Source: Chromatiales bacterium (GTDB lineage Bacteria > Pseudomonadota > Gammaproteobacteria > Thiohalomonadales > Thiohalomonadaceae). From it: DNA of 9,557 nt. The stretch lies in assembly GCA_029864785.1 (NCBI GenBank), contig JAOTST010000039.1:1-9557 (forward strand), in the 5' to 3' direction. The notes beneath the pieces are model-generated. The model saw nothing but the letters and a program-made list of their open reading frames with translations, did not search any database and had not been told where the DNA came from. A program made the position numbers and the translations under genes. Positions 1 through 6,693 of the stretch are shown piece by piece (the first letter of the stretch is position 1; each line of letters opens with the position of its first letter).

Positions 1-885
1 AAAGAGATGGGGTTTTATACAAGTCTCTCTACTAACGGCACTTTGATCACGCCTGAAAATATTGAACAGATCGCTGAGATAGGCTATGACTACGTGGGTA
101 TTAGCATCGATGGCATGCGTCATACTCATGATGCCTTTCGTCGCAAAGAGGGGGCTTTTGATGCTGCTATGTCAGGAATCCGTCAATGTCTAGATCATGG
201 AATAAAAGTCGGTATGCGTTTTACCTTGACACAAGATAATGCGGAGGATATGCCTGCACTGTTACAGATGATGGATGAAGAGGGAATTGATAAATTTTAT
301 CTTTCACATCTTAACTACGCTGGGCGAGGGAATAAAAATCGTAAAGATGATGCCCATCACAAATTAACTCGCAAGGCGATGGAGATTCTCTTTGAAAATT
401 GCCTGACAGATATTCGTGAAGGAAAAGATAGAGAGTATGTGACCGGTAATAACGATGCGGATGCGGTTTTTCTTTTGCAATGGGCACAACACCATTTTCC
501 TGAACATGTTGAGGCACTGAGAGCTGTTTTGGAACAGTGGGGTGGGAATGCCTCGGGGGTTAATGTATCGAATATCGATAATCTTGGAAATGTGCATCCT
601 GATACGATGTGGTGGAATCATGATCTTGGCAATGTTCGTGAACGTCCTTTTTCGGACATCTGGTTAGATACATCTGACCCACTTATGGCTGGACTCAAGC
701 AGCATCCTCGCCCTGTTGAGGGACGTTGTGCTCGCTGTGATTATCTCAAGATATGTAATGGTAATACCCGAGTCAGGGCATTTCAGACATCCCAAAACTA
801 TTGGTCTGAAGATCCTGGGTGTTACCTAACCGACCGCGAGATTCTTGCCCCAGAACCTGCTTTTAGTCATATCTCTAGCTGCTAA
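1..885 (+). CDS. nirJ: NirJ, heme d1 biosynthesis radical SAM protein (5' truncated by window edge)
   Basis: NirJ is a cytoplasmic radical SAM enzyme of heme d1 synthesis; it acts on the propionate side chains of a siroheme-derived precursor (family knowledge). The reading frame is open to base 1, so the ATG at position 7 is internal. The N-terminal CxxxCxxC motif that binds the SAM cluster lies outside the window. Visible are the barrel segments STNGTLI and GISIDG (near residues 10-40 of the fragment), typical of radical SAM proteins of the PqqE/NirJ type. A C-terminal cysteine group follows: codons at 727, 736 and 754 (C-x2-C-x5-C) and one more at 820 (DPGC), matching the auxiliary iron-sulfur region. 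The stop is TAA at 883-885. nirN follows after 23 bp on the same strand, which supports NirJ over other SPASM-type proteins. Probably the same transcript as nirN. Confidence 0.9.
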   Translation, partial: KEMGFYTSLSTNGTLITPENIEQIAEIGYDYVGISIDGMRHTHDAFRRKEGAFDAAMSGIRQCLDHGIKVGMRFTLTQDNAEDMPALLQMMDEEGIDKFYLSHLNYAGRGNKNRKDDAHHKLTRKAMEILFENCLTDIREGKDREYVTGNNDADAVFLLQWAQHHFPEHVEALRAVLEQWGGNASGVNVSNIDNLGNVHPDTMWWNHDLGNVRERPFSDIWLDTSDPLMAGLKQHPRPVEGRCARCDYLKICNGNTRVRAFQTSQNYWSEDPGCYLTDREILAPEPAFSHISSC

Positions 886-896
886 ATATAATCAAT

Positions 897-911
897 AAGG
901 AAAGATGAGTG
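897..911 (+). promoter_or_regulatory. Ribosome binding site and GTG start of nirN
   Basis: AAGGA at 897-901 stands 7 bases before GTG at 909. An in-frame TGA at 906-908 sits directly before this GTG, so the start cannot be further upstream, and the signal peptide begins right after it. An ATG at 905 lies in another frame and gives only Met-Ser-Asp before TAG at 914-916; its spacing of 3 bases from AAGGA is too short for a good start. Confidence 0.7.
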
Positions 912-2492
912 ATTAGAACAGATCGTGATAAATTTCTTACTTTTTTTGGGTTCATATTACTATTAGCTACGTTATTCATTTCAGCCAATAGCCATGCAGA
1001 GACAAGCGGCGAATCGCTTATTCTCTTTCAACAACACTGTGCCGTTTGTCATGGAGAGGATCGTTTAGGTCGGATGGGGCCTGCGCTGTTACCAGAAAAT
1101 TTGAAGCGCCTGCGTAAAAAGTCCGCAGTTGATGTGATTACCAATGGACGTGTTGCTACTCAAATGCAAGGGTTTGGGAAATTGCTCAAAGCCAAACAAA
1201 TCCAATTGCTGGTTGATTTTATCTATACCCCTTTACCTGAGATACCAAAATGGGATCTCGCCGCAATTAAGAGCAGCCATATTGTCCATAATCCAATGGA
1301 TACTCTTCCCAAAGAGCCAACCTTTAAGGCTGATATGCTTAACCTCTTTGTGGTTGTTGAGCTCGGCGATCATCACTTTACACTATTGGATGGTGATACG
1401 TTTGAACCGATAGGGCGGTTCCCTACACGTTTTGCTCTTCATGGTGGACCTAAATTTTCCCCTGATGGACGTTTCGTTTACTTCACCTCCCGTGATGGTT
1501 GGATCAGTAAATTTGATATCTACAGCAAAAAATATGTGGCAGAGATTCGTGTAGGGATTAATGCACGAAATTCAGCAGTTTCTGCTGATGGTCGATACGT
1601 GATGGTTGCCAATTACTTACCGCACACATTGGTACTGCTGGATGCCAAACAGTTGAAACCGATCAAGATATTCAATGTAAAGGATGCCGTAGGAAATAGT
1701 TCGCGAGTTAGTGCAGTCTATACCGCAAAACCACGGGATAGCTTTATAGTCGCACTCAAAGATGTTCCTGAAATATGGGAGATCAGTTACTCCGATGATC
1801 CGCCTCCCGGTTTTGCAGGGTGGGAGCATGATTACAATCCCGTATCGGGTGATTTAGTTAAATCAGAACCATTTCCGGTTAAAAGGATTAGTGTTCCTAC
1901 CCATATTGATGATTTCTTCTTTAATAAAGAGTATGACTTGTTGATTGGTTCATCGCGTGAAGGAAAGGGGATGGTCATCTCTCTTGATGTGAAAAAGGTT
2001 ATTCACACGCTTGATATTCCCGGAATGCCTCACCTTGGATCGGGCATTAGTTGGAAACGTAATGGTCGTATGGTTATGGCGACGCCCAATATAAAAGAGG
2101 GCATTGTAACTGTTATTGATATGGAGTCATGGAAAGTCATTAAGCGCATTAAAACGCTAGGGCCGGGTTTCTTTATGCGAAGTCATGAAAATAGCAAATA
2201 TGCCTGGGTTGATGTCTTTTTTGGACCCAACCGAAATGCCGTTCATGTGATTGATAAGCAGACTCTTGAAGTAGTAAAGACGCTACGTCCAGTTAAAGAT
2301 AAGACGTCGGCCCATGTTGAGTTCACTCGTGATGGCAAATATGCGCTGCTTAGTATATGGGATATGGACGGTGCATTAATTGTTTATGATGCCGACACCC
2401 TCAAAGAGGTAAAACGAATTCCTATGTCCAAGCCATCGGGGAAATATAATGTTTGGAATAAGACGCGTCTATCGGAAGGTACTAGCCACTAA
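909..2492 (+). CDS. nirN: NirN-type cytochrome c / heme d1 protein (dihydro-heme d1 dehydrogenase)
   Basis: NirN is a periplasmic relative of cytochrome cd1 nitrite reductase that carries out the last oxidation in heme d1 synthesis and hands the cofactor on to NirS (family knowledge). The 527-residue product has a signal peptide (residues 1-30, hydrophobic 9-25, cleavage likely after SHA). A small cytochrome c domain follows, with CAVCH at 44-48 and a likely Met ligand at 86 (ATQM). Residues from about 140 to the end form a d1-type beta-propeller with repeated blades such as FSPDGRFVYF and FTRDGKYALL. His178 (ALHGG) sits where NirS has its proximal d1 ligand, and His332 (THIDD) and His375 (MPHLGSG) are candidate pocket histidines. 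The ending KPSGKYNVWNK...EGTSH is typical of NirN/NirF, not of NirS. NirF usually lacks the CxxCH domain, so NirN is preferred. The gene follows nirJ closely and needs the Ccm system encoded nearby for its heme c. Start is GTG. Confidence 0.88.
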   Translation: MIRTDRDKFLTFFGFILLLATLFISANSHAETSGESLILFQQHCAVCHGEDRLGRMGPALLPENLKRLRKKSAVDVITNGRVATQMQGFGKLLKAKQIQLLVDFIYTPLPEIPKWDLAAIKSSHIVHNPMDTLPKEPTFKADMLNLFVVVELGDHHFTLLDGDTFEPIGRFPTRFALHGGPKFSPDGRFVYFTSRDGWISKFDIYSKKYVAEIRVGINARNSAVSADGRYVMVANYLPHTLVLLDAKQLKPIKIFNVKDAVGNSSRVSAVYTAKPRDSFIVALKDVPEIWEISYSDDPPPGFAGWEHDYNPVSGDLVKSEPFPVKRISVPTHIDDFFFNKEYDLLIGSSREGKGMVISLDVKKVIHTLDIPGMPHLGSGISWKRNGRMVMATPNIKEGIVTVIDMESWKVIKRIKTLGPGFFMRSHENSKYAWVDVFFGPNRNAVHVIDKQTLEVVKTLRPVKDKTSAHVEFTRDGKYALLSIWDMDGALIVYDADTLKEVKRIPMSKPSGKYNVWNKTRLSEGTSH

Positions 2493-2524
2493 ATCGATAT
2501 GATTAATTACCCACCTGCGGATAT

Positions 2525-2561
2525 GCCATTGTTGAAGAATGGCTCGTGCAGTTTATCTGCA
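2525..2561. terminator. Weak hairpins in the nirN-dnr convergent junction
   Basis: The 97-bp gap between the convergent nirN and dnr stops holds two small perfect stems: GCCATT/AATGGC (2525-2530 and 2538-2543, 7-base loop) and TGCAG/CTGCA (2547-2551 and 2557-2561, 5-base loop). Neither is followed by a run of T on either strand, so they are at best poor intrinsic terminators. Nothing else is visible in this gap. Confidence 0.25.
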
Positions 2562-2589
2562 TCCAAATAGATGGGATTTATCGAGAGTC

Positions 2590-3276
2590 TTAGTGTTGAG
2601 GAATGTTAACGTAATTTCGTAATGCATCAGTATCGTGAATAGCGATCGATTGACCGTGAACAGTTACCAAACCCTCTTTGTGCAATTTTGAGAAGAGTCT
2701 TGATAGTGTTTCTGGTTTAATTGAAAGGCGAGAGGCGAGTAGATTTTTACTGACCGTTAAGTGAATTTCGCTCGATCCATCAGCCAGTTGTAGCAGGTAT
2801 GCACCTAGGCGAGTCATTGCAGTGGAGAGTGTCAATCTGTCAATTTCATCGACGTGACCATGCAGTCTGCGGCTAAGAGTTGCTAGAAGGCGAAAGCAGG
2901 TTTCTGGTGAGTCGCCTAACAATCGTTTTAACGTTGCACCATCGAAACCGATCACCTTACTCGCTTCAACTGATTCAGCATTAACTGGATACGTCGCTTC
3001 ATCCATAAACATGACCGCTTCGGCAAACGTTTTTCCGGGCTGAACCAACTCAATGACTTTCTCTACACCATCGGATGAGGTGCGGCTGAGTTTAATCTGT
3101 CCATGACAGAGCCAATAGAATTTTTGCGCGGTATCTCCGGTACTGAATATTCGATCTCCTGCGCTGAGGTTGTAACATTTTGCTGTTGCGAGCACTTGAT
3201 CGCGCTGATCTTGCTTAAGACCGCTAAAAAGGTGAATGCTGGAGACTATTCCTGTTGGACCGGTGCAACGACTCAT
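2590..3276 (-). CDS. dnr: Dnr-type CRP/FNR family transcription regulator
   Basis: A 228-residue regulator of the Dnr branch, which in Pseudomonas activates denitrification genes under low oxygen in response to nitric oxide through a bound heme (family knowledge). Residues 15-135 are the cyclic-nucleotide-type sensor barrel, including FAEAVMFMD at 84-92, a stretch closely shared with Pseudomonas Dnr. A long dimer helix (about 125-150) and a C-terminal winged helix-turn-helix follow. The recognition helix KPETLSRLFSKL (187-198) carries E189, S192 and R193, the ExxSR pattern that reads FNR-type TTGAT half-sites. The four-cysteine [4Fe-4S] set of FNR is absent: cysteines are only at 4, 34, 57 and 127. 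His15 in the HLF motif lines up with a histidine at the same place in Pseudomonas Dnr. No Shine-Dalgarno is visible before the ATG. Divergent from the cytochrome gene and next to nir genes, which fits a denitrification regulator. The exact subtype (Dnr versus a close paralogue) is inferred. Confidence 0.85.
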   Translation of the reverse strand: MSRCTGPTGIVSSIHLFSGLKQDQRDQVLATAKCYNLSAGDRIFSTGDTAQKFYWLCHGQIKLSRTSSDGVEKVIELVQPGKTFAEAVMFMDEATYPVNAESVEASKVIGFDGATLKRLLGDSPETCFRLLATLSRRLHGHVDEIDRLTLSTAMTRLGAYLLQLADGSSEIHLTVSKNLLASRLSIKPETLSRLFSKLHKEGLVTVHGQSIAIHDTDALRNYVNIPQH

Positions 3277-3457
3277 AAAGATTATCTATTGTGTTTATAT
3301 CTTTTGAAAAATGCAGATTCCGCATTGTGCAGTGTTAGAAAGAGATAATCAATACCCTTGAAAATAGCATGAGATAACTGTTGAAATATAAGAATATCTT
3401 GAGGTTCATCTTAAATCAGTTATGCTCGAAAAATAAAATATCAATCGAGGCCATATT
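3277..3457. promoter_or_regulatory. Divergent promoter region of dnr and the triheme cytochrome gene
   Basis: This AT-rich 181-bp spacer must hold promoters for both directions. For the cytochrome gene there are two options. The first is a sigma-70-like pair TTGAGG (3399-3404) and TATGCT (3421-3426) with a 16-base spacer, giving a leader of about 25 bases. The second is TAAAAT (3434-3439) with an FNR-like site upstream. For dnr (- strand), GATAAT (3286-3281) and TATAAA (3299-3294) are possible -10 elements without good -35 boxes. A perfect but small inverted repeat AATGC-N7-GCATT lies at 3310-3326. All assignments are by eye. Confidence 0.5.
3399..3412 (+). promoter_or_regulatory. Degenerate FNR/Dnr-box-like site
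   Basis: TTGAG-GTTC-ATCTT matches the TTGAT-N4-ATCAA consensus at 7 of 10 positions. Its centre is about 41 bases before a start site expected from the TAAAAT at 3434-3439, the usual class II activator placement. That start would leave only about 11 leader bases, which weakens the case. A second 7-of-10 match, TTGAA-ATAT-AAGAA, is at 3381-3394. Such matches are common by chance in AT-rich DNA. Confidence 0.25.
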
Positions 3458-4306
3458 ATGTACTACCGGATAGTTGTCAAACTGATTTTTACGATCACTG
3501 TCGTTTTATCACTCTCAATTGCTCATGCGAATGAAGAGCAGAATATTAGCTTAAGCAAGCCACCAACCTCAATTATGCAGTGGTATAAACCGAATAATAA
3601 GCGACAGGTTTGGTTACATACGATGTTTCGGCTGCGCCGGGAGATGCAGGCAATAGCCGAATACTCGGCATACCAAGATAAACGTCGTTTGGTAACCTGG
3701 AGTGAACGGTTTGTGAAAGATTATCAAAGTATAGGGAAGATGGTTCCTGAGTGGGCCGATGAGCTTGAAGTCGAGTGGGGCGCACGTTTACTGTCGGCGG
3801 CTAAATCTGGAGACTTTAAAGGAGTTGGAGCCGCTCAACGAAAAATTGGTAAGTCATGCGGGGGATGCCATAAAGAGTATCGTGCTGTTACTGCCGCACT
3901 CTATCGTGGAGCCAGCTTCAAAGATGTGATGATTGAGGATGACGAGACGATGGAGGAGAGTAGTTTTAAAAAATCGATGGGCGGACTGAGTTCTTCGATG
4001 AATCGTATTAAGATTGCTATGGTAGATAGCCGTTTTGAGGTAGCAGAAAGCGCCTATGAACTAATGAGTAAGCGACTGAAAGACCTTTCTGGTAGCTGTA
4101 GTGCCTGTCATAAAACAGATAAGCAACGCAACTATCTGTTAGGTGAGCAGAGTATGGCGAAGGTTAAAAAACTTGGGGCGCTGATTAAGGCGAAAGAGGT
4201 TAAACAGGCTCAGCAAACTTTGGGTGGTGTTGCTGTCGAGATCTGTGCCACCTGTCACTCGATTCACCGAACGCTGGCAGATTTACGAGAGTTTATTGAC
4301 AAATAG
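3458..4306 (+). CDS. Periplasmic triheme c-type cytochrome, class II (cytochrome c'-like)
   Basis: A 282-residue exported protein. It has a signal peptide at 1-24 (basic start, hydrophobic 5-20, cleavage after AHA) and three heme c attachment motifs: CGGCH at 134-138, CSACH at 214-218 and CATCH at 263-267. The rest is charged and helix-rich with no membrane segment. The part before the first motif (SGDF...AAQRKIGKSCGGCHKEYR) reads like the last two helices of a class II cytochrome c'. Residues 25-150 would make one such four-helix domain. Residues 165-282 contain two shorter helix-turn-helix units, each closed by CxxCH, which might pair into a second, diheme bundle (inference). GAGG at 3447-3450 lies 7 bases before the ATG. 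The likely role is electron transfer or NO/nitrite-related chemistry in denitrification, judged only from its place beside dnr and nir genes. It is not NirM or NirC, which are small monoheme class I proteins. No gene name is justified. Confidence 0.82.
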   Translation: MYYRIVVKLIFTITVVLSLSIAHANEEQNISLSKPPTSIMQWYKPNNKRQVWLHTMFRLRREMQAIAEYSAYQDKRRLVTWSERFVKDYQSIGKMVPEWADELEVEWGARLLSAAKSGDFKGVGAAQRKIGKSCGGCHKEYRAVTAALYRGASFKDVMIEDDETMEESSFKKSMGGLSSSMNRIKIAMVDSRFEVAESAYELMSKRLKDLSGSCSACHKTDKQRNYLLGEQSMAKVKKLGALIKAKEVKQAQQTLGGVAVEICATCHSIHRTLADLREFIDK

Positions 4307-4349
4307 AAGAGGGGCCGTCTCCTTCTCATAAACCCTTTTAAAGGATCAA

Positions 4350-4371
4350 AAAAGGGGCCTTAGCCCCTTTT
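4350..4371. terminator. Bidirectional intrinsic terminator between the cytochrome gene and ccmI
   Basis: A perfect 9-bp stem AAAAGGGGC (4350-4358) and GCCCCTTTT (4363-4371) encloses a 4-base loop CTTA. The downstream T4 gives a short U tract for the + strand gene. The A run at 4348-4353 gives six U residues for the - strand ccm operon, so the hairpin can serve both. It lies 43 bases past the cytochrome stop and 44 bases past the ccmI stop. The flanking bases 4307-4349 and 4372-4415 hold nothing else recognisable. Confidence 0.85.
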
Positions 4372-4415
4372 AACTACCGCTTCTATCAAAGAGAGCGCAA
4401 TAGCTGATATCAATT

Positions 4416-5675
4416 TTAAGGTTTAACTTCGCTAATGGTTACAGTGATGGGACCCTGACCTACGGTCACATTAGCCACTTCACCAAGGAGGTCACCGCTT
4501 TTGGTGATGGCATCTCCTGAGTAGGATACGCGTGCGCCAACTTTAACCTTACTAAAGTCGGAGAGCTTTGAGGTGCTCATGACAGCATTGGAGTCATCCA
4601 GAGTAATCGTTAAAGGAAGATCTTTTACTTTGTAGCGAGCTGCCGCAATTGGGAATCTGGGACCCTGCATGGCCTTGGCGTAGATGAAGACAATCTCTTC
4701 GCCAGTCACTTTTTCATAGAAGCTATCGGCAAGCTTGACGGTTAACTGTATCGTCGCTGTACTGGCGGCGGCCTTGGTTGATTTAGTGGTTGTTGTCGAT
4801 GAGTCTGTAAGGAGCTTTGAGACATCCTTCCCAAGAGCAGTCGCAACACGCTTAATGAAGACATCAAGTTGAGCAATTTCAGTCGGCATATCGATAATCA
4901 GTGGGCGTAGACGTAGCCATAGATCGAGTGCTCTCTCTTTATCCCCATCCTCTTCGGCAATCATTCCAGCCATCCACAGACCAGTGGTGTTATTGGGATC
5001 GATGGCAATGGCATCAAATACCAGCTTTTTAGGTCTACCGGCCATGTTGCCGCCCTGAGCCATTGCTGTCGAGTCAGCTAGTGCCAGCATGACCATTGGT
5101 TCGTTAGGTGCCAGTTTGTTGGTTTTTTCATAAGCTTCAGCCGCTGCGCCATACTGTTTCATCATCATCATGGTACGCCCCATTAGATACCAACCATCGG
5201 CATCTTCGGGGTTGTTCTTCAGACGTTGTTGCAGGTCAGTAATCATCTTTTTGATGCTGGGTGGTTCACCGCTAGTGGTTTGAGCTGTCGATGGCTTGGG
5301 TGCTACTAGATCGGGTGTGCCCAGCTGAAAATAGAGCAAGAAAGTTAATAGGGGCACAATAACCAATACCGTTGCAAATGCGATTTTCCCTGAGGTGTTG
5401 CTCGTCGCTTGTTGTGGCGCTGTGTCGTGATCTTCAAGGTCAAATAGCAGAGTCTGCTCTATCTCTAGCTTGGATTGATCATAGAGCTCTTGAGTGAGCG
5501 TACCGTTCGATAGCTCCTCATCAAGGTCGGCAAGATGTTCCCGGGCGATGGTTACATTCTGCCCATCACGATACGTTTTGTTTTCACTGACCTGCTGTTT
5601 ACGTAGCAGGGCGGGGGTAACAAAGGCGATTGCCATAGCGATCATGGCGGCGGTTATTATCCAAAAAGTGATCAT
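4416..5675 (-). CDS. ccmI: CcmI, apocytochrome c chaperone of the heme ligation complex
   Basis: CcmI (CycH) holds apocytochromes c for heme attachment by CcmF/CcmH at the periplasmic face of the inner membrane (family knowledge). The 419-residue protein has a first membrane segment at about 2-22 and a cytoplasmic charged loop with EHLADLDEEL and YDQSKLEIEQ (about 40-85). A second membrane segment lies at about 98-118. A TPR region follows (about 140-285), seen in units such as DADGWYLMGRTMMMMKQYGAA at 158-178. A Ser/Thr-rich linker (about 291-308) leads to a C-terminal beta-rich domain (about 309-419) like that found in longer CcmI proteins and in the C-terminal half of E. coli CcmH. Last gene of the operon, starting 5 bases after the ccmH stop. 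Its own Shine-Dalgarno is weak, so translational coupling is likely. A terminator lies 44 bases beyond the stop. Confidence 0.92.
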   Translation of the reverse strand: MITFWIITAAMIAMAIAFVTPALLRKQQVSENKTYRDGQNVTIAREHLADLDEELSNGTLTQELYDQSKLEIEQTLLFDLEDHDTAPQQATSNTSGKIAFATVLVIVPLLTFLLYFQLGTPDLVAPKPSTAQTTSGEPPSIKKMITDLQQRLKNNPEDADGWYLMGRTMMMMKQYGAAAEAYEKTNKLAPNEPMVMLALADSTAMAQGGNMAGRPKKLVFDAIAIDPNNTTGLWMAGMIAEEDGDKERALDLWLRLRPLIIDMPTEIAQLDVFIKRVATALGKDVSKLLTDSSTTTTKSTKAAASTATIQLTVKLADSFYEKVTGEEIVFIYAKAMQGPRFPIAAARYKVKDLPLTITLDDSNAVMSTSKLSDFSKVKVGARVSYSGDAITKSGDLLGEVANVTVGQGPITVTISEVKP

Positions 5676-5680
5676 AATTC

Positions 5681-6160
5681 TTAGTCTTGCTGGTTTTGGC
5701 TAAGGAGGCGTTCAGCTCGTTCCAGATCTTCTTTAGAGATCTCTGGCTCGATTGCTTTAGAGCGTCCACGAATATATTTGAGAAGCCCCAGAATAGCCAG
5801 GGCAAGAATGATAAAGGGGCCAACCCAAAGTAACAGTGTGGAAGCTCGGAAGGGTGGGCGATAGAGTACAAAGTCACCGTAGCGTGTCACCATATAGTCG
5901 ATTACATCACCCTTGGATGAACCACCCTCTATCATGTCGTAGGTTTGCTGACGTAGATCGAGGGCAAGCTCTGCATTTGAGCTTGCTAGATTTTGATTTT
6001 GACAAACCAGACAGCGAAGCTCTTCAATAAGCTCCTTGTAGTCGGCCTCTTTCTGACGGTCATCGAAGGTATGTGCTTCAATTCCTGCGTAGGCGCTAGC
6101 AGAGCCGTAGAGCAGTAACAGAATGGTTAGGGATCTAAACAGTTGAGAGATTCGGCTCAT
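5681..6160 (-). CDS. ccmH: CcmH (CcmL), thiol-disulfide component of cytochrome c maturation
   Basis: CcmH is a membrane-anchored periplasmic protein that handles the reduction of the CxxCH cysteines of apocytochromes together with CcmG (family knowledge). The 159-residue product has a signal peptide (1-25, cleavage near AYA). The diagnostic motif LRCLVCQNQNLASSNAELA is at 48-66 with redox cysteines C50 and C53. A helical domain ends in RYGDFVLYRPPF (93-104), one membrane segment lies at about 107-130, and a short charged tail follows. The length is that of the short, separate form; in E. coli this domain is fused to the CcmI-like one, here encoded by the next gene. Its ATG overlaps the ccmG stop by 4 bases (ATGA at 6160-6157). 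Confidence 0.95.
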   Translation of the reverse strand: MSRISQLFRSLTILLLLYGSASAYAGIEAHTFDDRQKEADYKELIEELRCLVCQNQNLASSNAELALDLRQQTYDMIEGGSSKGDVIDYMVTRYGDFVLYRPPFRASTLLLWVGPFIILALAILGLLKYIRGRSKAIEPEISKEDLERAERLLSQNQQD

Positions 6161-6693
6161 GATGTTTTGCCCTTTAACTTAAGGATGAGAGGGAGAATGG
6201 TTTCATCTATTGCCTGTTGTGTCACAGGTCCAATCTGTTTGTAGCGAATGATTCCCTGTTGATCGATGACGAATGTCTCTGGCACACCGTAAACACCATA
6301 ATCAATACCAGTGCGACCCTTGGTATCGGATACTGAGGCGACATATGGATTTCCTAGCTGCTTGAGCCACATCAGGGCATCAGAACGTTTATCTTTGTAG
6401 TTAAGACCGACAATATTGACCTCATGGGTATTGGCGAAGGCGGTAACGACTCGATGCTCGGCTCGACATGAAACGCACCAGGATGCCCACACATTAAGTA
6501 ACCATACCTGACCCTTCATATCTTCAGGAGTAAGATTGAGAGCGGTATCGTGTAGCTGTGGAAGGTCAAATGCGGGGGCAGGTTTATCGATAAACGGTGA
6601 AGGAACCTCACGTGGGTCGAGGGTTAAACCCACGCCTAACAGAATTGTCAGCGCAAGGAAGATGCCTAGTGGGATCAGATGGCGTGCCTTCAT
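6157..6693 (-). CDS. ccmG: CcmG (DsbE), membrane-anchored thioredoxin-like reductant
   Basis: CcmG supplies reducing power, received from DsbD/CcdA, to keep apocytochrome c cysteines ready for heme attachment (family knowledge). The 178-residue protein has an uncleaved N-terminal anchor (about 6-24). A periplasmic thioredoxin fold follows: APAFDLPQL at 39-47, the active site WCVSC at 72-76 (C73 and C76), and the cis-proline loop GVPET at 136-140. The segment NYKDKRSDALMWL (98-110) is typical of the CcmG/DsbE subgroup rather than of other TlpA-like proteins. It has the best Shine-Dalgarno of the operon, AAGGAGG on the - strand at 6707-6701. It overlaps ccmF and ccmH by 4 bases each. Confidence 0.96.
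   Translation of the reverse strand: MKARHLIPLGIFLALTILLGVGLTLDPREVPSPFIDKPAPAFDLPQLHDTALNLTPEDMKGQVWLLNVWASWCVSCRAEHRVVTAFANTHEVNIVGLNYKDKRSDALMWLKQLGNPYVASVSDTKGRTGIDYGVYGVPETFVIDQQGIIRYKQIGPVTQQAIDETILPLILKLKGKTS

Noticed and set aside
909..2492. Identity as cytochrome cd1 nitrite reductase (NirS) or NirF
   Set aside because: The ending with EGTSH and the ALLPENLKRLRK stretch after the heme motif fit NirN. NirS has a different C-terminus, and NirF usually has no CxxCH domain.
3310..3326. Inverted repeat AATGC-N7-GCATT as an operator for dnr
   Set aside because: The arms are only 5 bp and do not match the half-site expected for a CRP/FNR protein. A 5-bp repeat in AT-rich DNA is common by chance.
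3339..3352. FNR box for dnr autoregulation (TTGAT on the - strand)
   Set aside because: One half-site is perfect, but the other (TCTTT) has no match to ATCAA and no -10 element is at the right distance.
4334..4344. Palindrome CCTTTTAAAGG as a second terminator
   Set aside because: Its single-base centre cannot form a stable hairpin loop, and the stronger stem follows at 4350-4371.
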